Part shown: one piece after another, positions 58,616 to 64,000 of the stretch
Layout of the letters: each line of letters starts with the position of its first letter
Numbering within the stretch: the stretch's first letter is position 1
DNA from: Alphaproteobacteria bacterium
Lineage (GTDB): Bacteria; Pseudomonadota; Alphaproteobacteria; Rhizobiales; Aestuariivirgaceae
Length of the DNA: 64,000 nt
Direction: 5' to 3'
NCBI GenBank assembly: GCA_024640405.1
Contig: JAHEFB010000013.1
Location: 1-64,000 of the forward strand
Notes under the pieces: generated by a model
Told to the model about the DNA's origin: nothing
Seen by the model: the letters and a program-made list of their open reading frames with translations, nothing else
Databases searched by the model: none
Made by a program: the position numbers and the translations under genes

Positions 58616-60997
58616 ATGGATCAAGAATCAAATAGCAAACCGGGAAGTCGCGGCAGTTGGCGTGATCGGCTTGGCATTAGCGACGACAGCAAGGTAAAAC
58701 CAGAGGCGGCTGCAAAACCGGTGGAAACACCAGCGAAGCCGGTTGACGGCGGGCAGCCGAAGGTGGTGTCCAAGCCGGCCCCCATGGCACCGCGTCCTGG
58801 AGCGGCTGCCAAAGCGCCTCTTCGAGTCAATACTGCTCCAACAGAAGATACCGCGGCTCAGGAAAAACCCAAGACCGCTTCCGAACGGCCGCAGGCTCAG
58901 GTGGCAAGCGGCGCGAAGGACGATGCCTTCGCCGAACGGTTGCGGCAGCACCGGGCAGCTGCTGAAGAGGCTGTAAAAAAACGCAGTGTGTCTTCCAACC
59001 TGGACAAGTTCTCGTTCGCCAAGAAGGAAGTCGAAAACGCACGGGCAGAGTCTACACCGGCAAAACAGCCTGCTGCCAGACCGGCATTAGCCACTGTTGC
59101 AAAACCAGCCGCGCCGCCGGCACCTGCGCGGTCGCCAGCGCCTGTACGGCCACCGGCCCCGCTGGCGACGCCGATCAGCCAGCCGTCTACGGCGCCAATA
59201 CGGCGCCAGCCGCCGCTGCAACCGGTCAGGCCTCCCGGAGCAGGTGGCATTCCTGCGCCAGCGCCAAGGCAGAACCCATATACACCTCAGCCTTCTCCGC
59301 ATGGCCAGCCGCCGTTTGGTCAACCGCAGCAGCCTCCACCAGCCTATCGGCCTCAGGCACGATATTCGCCTCCGCCCGGCCCGCGGCCACAGCCGTATCA
59401 GGGATACGCACCGCAGGGAGCGGATCCTTATGGGCGTGGCGGCTACAATGCCCCGAGGCCGCCGATGCCACAGCCGGCACCTGGTCATGGGCATCGGTTT
59501 GCTCCGCCTTCCGGTGAACAGGATCTGTTTGAAGACAATGGATACCGACCGGCAGCGCCTCTTGGACGGCCTACTGCGGCGCCGGCACGCAGTGAGCCGC
59601 TGCGGCCGGATTTTGACGATCCTTATGATGACAACCGGGAGTATGGCGGTCGTACTGCCAACGAGTATTCCCAGGCCTATCGCGAGTATGACGACGAGGA
59701 CTACGAAGAAGAAGAACCTCGCGGTTGGGGCGGCTTGATAATGGTTATCCTCGCCTTGTTGACTATTGGAGCGATCGCAGCAGGATTGATCTACTGGTAC
59801 ATGCAGCAGAAAACCCCTGTTGGTGGAGCATCAACCGGCGAAGTGCCTGTCATCAGCGCGCCTGAAAAACCTGTCAAGGCAGAGCCGGAATCCACCGTCA
59901 ATCCGCCCGCTTCGGCCCCTGCCCAGGGGAAGAAGCTGATTTACGATCGTATCCTGGGAAACGGTAGTGCCAACGAACCGGAAAGAATTGTTCCGCGTGA
60001 GGAAACACCGCAAGCGCCTGCTGCCGAAAGCAGCGGGGATAGTGATTTCCTTCCGTTGCCATTGCCGCCTCCACCTCAGACCCAGGGTTCCCTGACGCCC
60101 GAGAACGCCGGGCCCGACCCTGCGCAGCGGTCAGCCCGCGCGGCGGCGCAAGAAATTGAAACACAAGAAGCCGCCGGGAGCGAACCGGCGGCTTCTGCCG
60201 TTTTACCGCCGCCACCGGCGTCTTTCGCGCAACCTGACCCACAACCGTTTCAACAGGCTGATCAGAGCGGTTCAATTACACAGCCTCCAATTCCGCCCAG
60301 AAAACCGAGAAACCTGGTGGCGTCGGTGCAACGGGCACCGGCAACACAATTTCGTCCCGTGCTGCAGCCAACGCCGGCTCCGGGCGCCACCCAGCAGTTG
60401 AACGCACCGATAGATTTGCAACAACAGGCGGCAATCGTGAACCCGCAGGTACAGGCTCCGGTGAGCAACCGGATACCACCTCCCGCCCCGGAACCGACGG
60501 TGACGCAAAATCGTGGGGCGTCAAGGGATGATGATCCGCTTTCAGGACTGCGTGCGCCGTTAAATTCGGGCGGCCAGCCAGCCCGGCAACAGGTACCTGA
60601 GGCATTCCAGCAGCAACGCTCTGCCGCAGTGACCCCTGCGCCCCTGCCAATTCCGCAAACGCAACAACCGATTACCTCGCAGTCGTTGCAATCGTTTTCT
60701 CCTCCCCCAGCCAGTCAAAATCAACCGGCACCATCCACAACGGGTTCCGGTTATGTGGTGCAGCTTGCTGCCTACCGGTCTGAACAGGAAGCGCTGGGAC
60801 AGTACCAGCAACTGCGGTCGCGGCACCGCAATATAATCGGCGATCTGCCACCGGCAGTTCAGCAGACCAATCTTGGCGCCAGCGGCACGTTCTATCGCCT
60901 CGGAATGGGCCCGATGCAATCAAAACGGGCTGCTACCGAAATGTGCAACAAACTGATTGCAGCCGGAGAACGCGATTGCCTGGTACGTCGGCGCTAG
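58616..60997 (+). CDS. SPOR domain protein with very long Pro/Gln-rich regions and a single TM
   Basis: TM LIMVILALLTIGAIAAGLIYWYM, C-terminal SPOR SGYVVQLAAYRSEQEALGQYQQLRSRH; follows argS. Confidence 0.9.
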   Translation: MDQESNSKPGSRGSWRDRLGISDDSKVKPEAAAKPVETPAKPVDGGQPKVVSKPAPMAPRPGAAAKAPLRVNTAPTEDTAAQEKPKTASERPQAQVASGAKDDAFAERLRQHRAAAEEAVKKRSVSSNLDKFSFAKKEVENARAESTPAKQPAARPALATVAKPAAPPAPARSPAPVRPPAPLATPISQPSTAPIRRQPPLQPVRPPGAGGIPAPAPRQNPYTPQPSPHGQPPFGQPQQPPPAYRPQARYSPPPGPRPQPYQGYAPQGADPYGRGGYNAPRPPMPQPAPGHGHRFAPPSGEQDLFEDNGYRPAAPLGRPTAAPARSEPLRPDFDDPYDDNREYGGRTANEYSQAYREYDDEDYEEEEPRGWGGLIMVILALLTIGAIAAGLIYWYMQQKTPVGGASTGEVPVISAPEKPVKAEPESTVNPPASAPAQGKKLIYDRILGNGSANEPERIVPREETPQAPAAESSGDSDFLPLPLPPPPQTQGSLTPENAGPDPAQRSARAAAQEIETQEAAGSEPAASAVLPPPPASFAQPDPQPFQQADQSGSITQPPIPPRKPRNLVASVQRAPATQFRPVLQPTPAPGATQQLNAPIDLQQQAAIVNPQVQAPVSNRIPPPAPEPTVTQNRGASRDDDPLSGLRAPLNSGGQPARQQVPEAFQQQRSAAVTPAPLPIPQTQQPITSQSLQSFSPPPASQNQPAPSTTGSGYVVQLAAYRSEQEALGQYQQLRSRHRNIIGDLPPAVQQTNLGASGTFYRLGMGPMQSKRAATEMCNKLIAAGERDCLVRRR

Positions 60998-61264
60998 GGT
61001 CAGAACCCATTAATCTTAAGCAATTCTGTTTGAAGTAAAACAGTCGAATGATGTTGAAAAAGCGCAAGACAAGGCTTTTTGCCTTTTCGAGCATTTTTCG
61101 ACTTCAGGCAGGTGTTTTCCTTCAAACCCGAACGGCGGGGTCTATTTTGCCGCTGACATCGTTGAAAGGTTTTGAAAACCGGACGATTTCCTTCGACCTT
61201 TCGCCTCGTCAGAAGCAAAATATCCTCCCGCAGAGTGGATAAGATTAATGGGTCCTGACCCTAG
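60994..61264. mobile_element. MITE-like non-autonomous element
   Basis: CTAGGGTCAGAACCCATTAATCTTA (60994-61018) and TAAGATTAATGGGTCCTGACCCTAG (61240-61264): inverted repeats with one mismatch, flanked by CTAG (or TA) duplication. Confidence 0.8.
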
Positions 61265-61382
61265 TGTCTTTGCTCGGCAACGGACTTCGACGATCTTGCG
61301 ACACTTGAGACTATTTGGTTCCCGCACCTCTCTCTTTTGATCCCGGCCCGCATATGCTAGATTCATACAGCGGGGGAGAGAT

Positions 61383-61400
61383 TTATCCGTAACGGATTAA
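61383..61400. promoter_or_regulatory. Putative operator palindrome TTATCCGTAACGGATTAA
   Basis: ATCCGT-A-ACGGAT dyad in the leader of the 61414 ORF. Confidence 0.5.
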
Positions 61401-61413
61401 AGGGAAGCAGCAC

Positions 61414-61701
61414 ATGTTCGCTCGTATTACACACTACAAAATGAAGCCTGAGACGACCGATTCCGCGATTGCCAAGCTAAATAGTCTGAAGGACGATATC
61501 ATGGCCCTTCCCGGTATGGTTCACTTTGTCAACACGATGAACAGCGACGGATCAGGTTGTGTTGTTTCCCTGGTCGAAAGCCGGGAAGTTTCAGACGCAA
61601 ATCAGGAGTCAGTGGCCAGGATATGGGCGGCATTTGCAGACCATCTTGAGGGCATACCTGAAGGCCACGGTTTCGATGTTATTGCCAACTGGAGCAAGTA
61701 A
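61414..61701 (+). CDS. antibiotic biosynthesis monooxygenase-like / dimeric alpha-beta barrel small protein
   Basis: MFARITHYKMKPETTDSAIAKLNSLKDDIMALPGMVHFVNTMNSDGSGCVVSLVESRE. Confidence 0.65.
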   Translation: MFARITHYKMKPETTDSAIAKLNSLKDDIMALPGMVHFVNTMNSDGSGCVVSLVESREVSDANQESVARIWAAFADHLEGIPEGHGFDVIANWSK

Positions 61702-61830
61702 GCGCAAATCTTCAACACAACATTGTCGTCACGTGGCAGCACAGTAATCGTGACTATCTCGACCGGCAGGTGAATTTGCCCCTTTTGGTGTGGCAAAAAA
61801 AGTCACAGATTTGGAGATTCTGTGTCTTGA

Positions 61831-62136
61831 GTGTGTTCTTTACTCGCGCCTGCTCGGGCCTGGGCTTGTAGTGGCGGTGGAGAAAGTTTGATATCTGACC
61901 GCCGCCTGAAGACCGACATCACCAGCCTTGGTGAAACGGTTGAAGGCATCAAGCTGTATAGCTGGAAATATCAGAATGATCCGGCCACCATCTGGGTCGG
62001 CGTCATGGCACAGGATCTTGAAACCAGCCATCCAGAAGCCCTTGTAGTCAGCACAGACGGATATTACCGCGTGAACTACGCGACACTGGGAGTTCAAATG
62101 ATGACCCTGGACCAGTGGAACGCAAGGTTGCTTTGA
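61831..62136 (+). CDS. stand-alone S74-type intramolecular chaperone (tail-fibre) domain protein
   Basis: LISDRRLKTDITSLGETVEGIKLYSWKYQNDPATIWVGVMAQDLE...DGYYRVNYATLGVQM; GTG start uncertain. Confidence 0.75.
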   Translation: MCSLLAPARAWACSGGGESLISDRRLKTDITSLGETVEGIKLYSWKYQNDPATIWVGVMAQDLETSHPEALVVSTDGYYRVNYATLGVQMMTLDQWNARLL

Positions 62137-62188
62137 GCCGATCTATTGGTTGAACATCTGATTTCAGCAATGGAATGAACATTCTCAG

Positions 62189-62216
62189 CGGCTCCATGGA
62201 AACATGGGGCCGTTTT
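62189..62216 (+). terminator. Rho-independent terminator after the S74-like ORF
   Basis: CGGCTCCATG-GAAA-CATGGGGCCG-TTTT. Confidence 0.85.
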
Positions 62217-62388
62217 GCTTATCAACTCGAGTATCCGCACACGAGGTTTGGTTCCTCAGGTTGAGGGGCCAAAGGGCGGGCAAACTTGCAGACCATGAGC
62301 AAAACATCTGTTGTAGGGTGAAATGAGGAGTAAAGATGCTTTCGAATACGAAAATATCTTTAGTATCAAATGTTTACATGATCAACAA

Positions 62389-62476
62389 TGGCGGAGGGGG
62401 AGGGATTCGAACCCCCGGGACCGTGAAGCCCAACGGTTTTCAAGACCGCCGCATTCGACCACTCTGCCACCCCTCC
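62389..62476 (-). tRNA. tRNA-Ser (anticodon UGA), CCA encoded
   Basis: Minus strand GGAGGGGTGGCAGAGTGGTCGAATGCGGCGGTCTTGAAAACCG...GGGGGTTCGAATCCCTCCCCCTCCGCCA; loop CT-TGA-AA. Confidence 0.95.
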
Positions 62477-62668
62477 GCAGGAGCTTTATGCATTCATGAT
62501 GACCAATGCCAGATGAAGGGTTTAATCTCGCCGGTGATTGTGTGCAAGACCAATAGGAAAAATTAAATTGGCCGACGTTTTCATCATCCGTTCATCATGG
62601 TTGTCCTACTGTGGCCACAGATCGGTCGTAGGGGATTGATCAAAGTGATTTTGGATGGTTCGAATACG

Positions 62669-63100
62669 ATGAAGACTAACATATGCCTTGCTATGCTGTT
62701 GCTCGTGGCCAGCGTTCAAACAGTTCTGGCACAGCCTGCGCAACGGGCTTTGGGAATATGGGCTGACGAGGATGGCCAATCCAATATAGAAATCGCCCAG
62801 TGCGGCGGGTATCTGTGCGGCCGGCTGGTCTGGCTCAAGGAACCCTACAATGCCAACGGCCGTCCCAAGACCGATATCCACAACCCTGATGCGGCGCAGC
62901 GGAACCGGCCATTGCTGGGAATGACGATCATCAGCGGCTTGCAGCCGAATGACGATACTCAACTCAAGGGCCAGGTTTACAACGCGGAAGACGGCAAAGT
63001 GTATGAGCTCTATCTGAAACCCCGGCGCACCACCATGGACGTGGAGGGTTGTTTTGCGTTTTTCCTTTGCGGATCACAGGTCTGGACGCGGGTTCAGTAG
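62669..63100 (+). CDS. DUF2147 domain-containing secreted protein
   Basis: Signal peptide; GIWADEDGQSNIEIAQCGGYLCGRLVWLKEP...GYL-type DUF2147 pattern; start at MKTNIC. Confidence 0.88.
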   Translation: MKTNICLAMLLLVASVQTVLAQPAQRALGIWADEDGQSNIEIAQCGGYLCGRLVWLKEPYNANGRPKTDIHNPDAAQRNRPLLGMTIISGLQPNDDTQLKGQVYNAEDGKVYELYLKPRRTTMDVEGCFAFFLCGSQVWTRVQ

Positions 63101-63192
63101 TGAATGAGGGACAATCCGGATGTAGCGGTCTGGCCAAAGCAGAACAACGTATGCCATAAAGCGACATCTTGGAAATTGCCCCTGGGGGAGTG

Positions 63193-64000
63193 ATGAGAGT
63201 GTTCAGGAAATTTACAATTACTATCTGTGCAGTGCTGGTGACCGGTTTGCATGCGCCTCACTCCTGGTCACAGTTTGCGCCAGAAACCTCTACGGAGGCC
63301 GTGCAGGAGCCGGAATCAACCGGACCCACATTGCAGGAAAAACTCGAACTGGCGCGGGCCGGGGACGTAGACACCCAGATATCACTGGCCAGAGATTATC
63401 TGACAGGAGACAATGGTACGCCCAGGCAACCGGTTGATGCGGCCAGATGGTTGACTGCAGCGTCGGAAAAGGGCAATGCCGAGGCCCAGTTCCTGTTGGC
63501 AAACCTCCTGCGTGAAGGTGCCAAAGGTCTGAAGGCCAACAAGAAAAACGCCGTAACTCTATATGCAAGCGCCGCAGACAAGGGACATGCGGAAGCCGCC
63601 TACTGGGCAGGTGATGCCTATCTCTATGGCAACGGCGTCAAGGAAGCACCCACCAAGGCCGTTGAGTATTATGGCAAGGCGGCAAATCTCGGCCACGCAG
63701 CATCCAAAAACAATCTGGGTTTGTTGTATCTGCAGGGCAAAGGCGTTGACCGGGATCTGAGAACAGCCTTTCAGTTGTTCAGTGATACTGCCAAGACCGG
63801 CGATTCCTGGGGCCAGAACAACCTTGGCGGCATGTATGAAATGGGCTGGGGCACGGTAAAAAACACCGATACGGCGCTCGCCCTGTACGAACAGTCGGCC
63901 TCGGCAGGGAACGTGCACGGTTCCAGTAATCTGATACGGCTCAGAGCTGTACTGGGCGTGGTGGTGGAAGTGGAGCAGGTGAAGCAAGTGCCAACCGAAA
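63193..64000 (+). CDS. secreted Sel1 repeat protein, 3' truncated by window edge
   Basis: Hand translation open to 64000: repeats AEAQFLLANLLREGAKGLKANKKNAVTLYASAADKGHAEAAYWAGDAYLYGNGV... Confidence 0.88.
   Translation, partial: MRVFRKFTITICAVLVTGLHAPHSWSQFAPETSTEAVQEPESTGPTLQEKLELARAGDVDTQISLARDYLTGDNGTPRQPVDAARWLTAASEKGNAEAQFLLANLLREGAKGLKANKKNAVTLYASAADKGHAEAAYWAGDAYLYGNGVKEAPTKAVEYYGKAANLGHAASKNNLGLLYLQGKGVDRDLRTAFQLFSDTAKTGDSWGQNNLGGMYEMGWGTVKNTDTALALYEQSASAGNVHGSSNLIRLRAVLGVVVEVEQVKQVPTE

Noticed and set aside
61048-61242. 64 aa ORF inside the MITE-like element
   Set aside because: Lies entirely between the inverted repeats, shows no transposase motif (no DDE/HUH signature) and is too short.
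62389-62476. tRNA-Ser as a possible integration (att) site
   Set aside because: No integrase nearby and no duplicate of the tRNA 3' end noticed within the window.
62336-62566. 76 aa ORF with GGGGGIRTPGTVKPNGFQDRRIRPLCHPS
   Set aside because: It is the antisense translation of tRNA-Ser, a well-known spurious annotation.
1-64000. CRISPR array, restriction-modification, toxin-antitoxin or other known defence genes
   Set aside because: No regularly spaced repeats and no matching protein motifs found by reading the translations; genes are housekeeping or metabolic.

Overview
A 64 kb stretch of an alphaproteobacterial chromosome, probably Hyphomicrobiales/Rhizobiales-like judging by gene content and order (divK-pleD, rpmG-NUDIX-DUF983-rnr-topA-dprA-plsY-pyrC-pyrB, clpS-clpA, argS-SPOR). 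Most of it is ordinary housekeeping sequence. I see no CRISPR array, no defence island, no prophage and no transposase gene. One tRNA-Ser(UGA) is present, and rpmG (55 aa) is present although the ORF track misses it. The unusual signals are: (1) a secreted PAN/Apple-type protein whose C-terminal half holds three tandem modules with identical cysteine spacing, C-x18-C-x17-C-x21-C; (2) a ~271 bp MITE-like element with ~21-23 bp terminal inverted repeats (one mismatch) and CTAG/TA flanks, inserted exactly at the stop codon of a SPOR-domain gene; (3) two intergenic palindromes about 11 kb apart that share a TTTTGATTG..CAATCAAAA core and have compensatory stem changes; (4) a ~98 bp imperfect inverted repeat upstream of mgtE; (5) a phasin promoter with two 13 bp direct repeats spaced 32 bp apart around a near-consensus -35/-10; (6) a VWA gene overlapping a membrane J-domain gene that resembles mitochondrial Pam18/Tim14; (7) a stand-alone S74-type chaperone domain followed by a strong terminator. 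All product names come from reading the translations. No database search was run.
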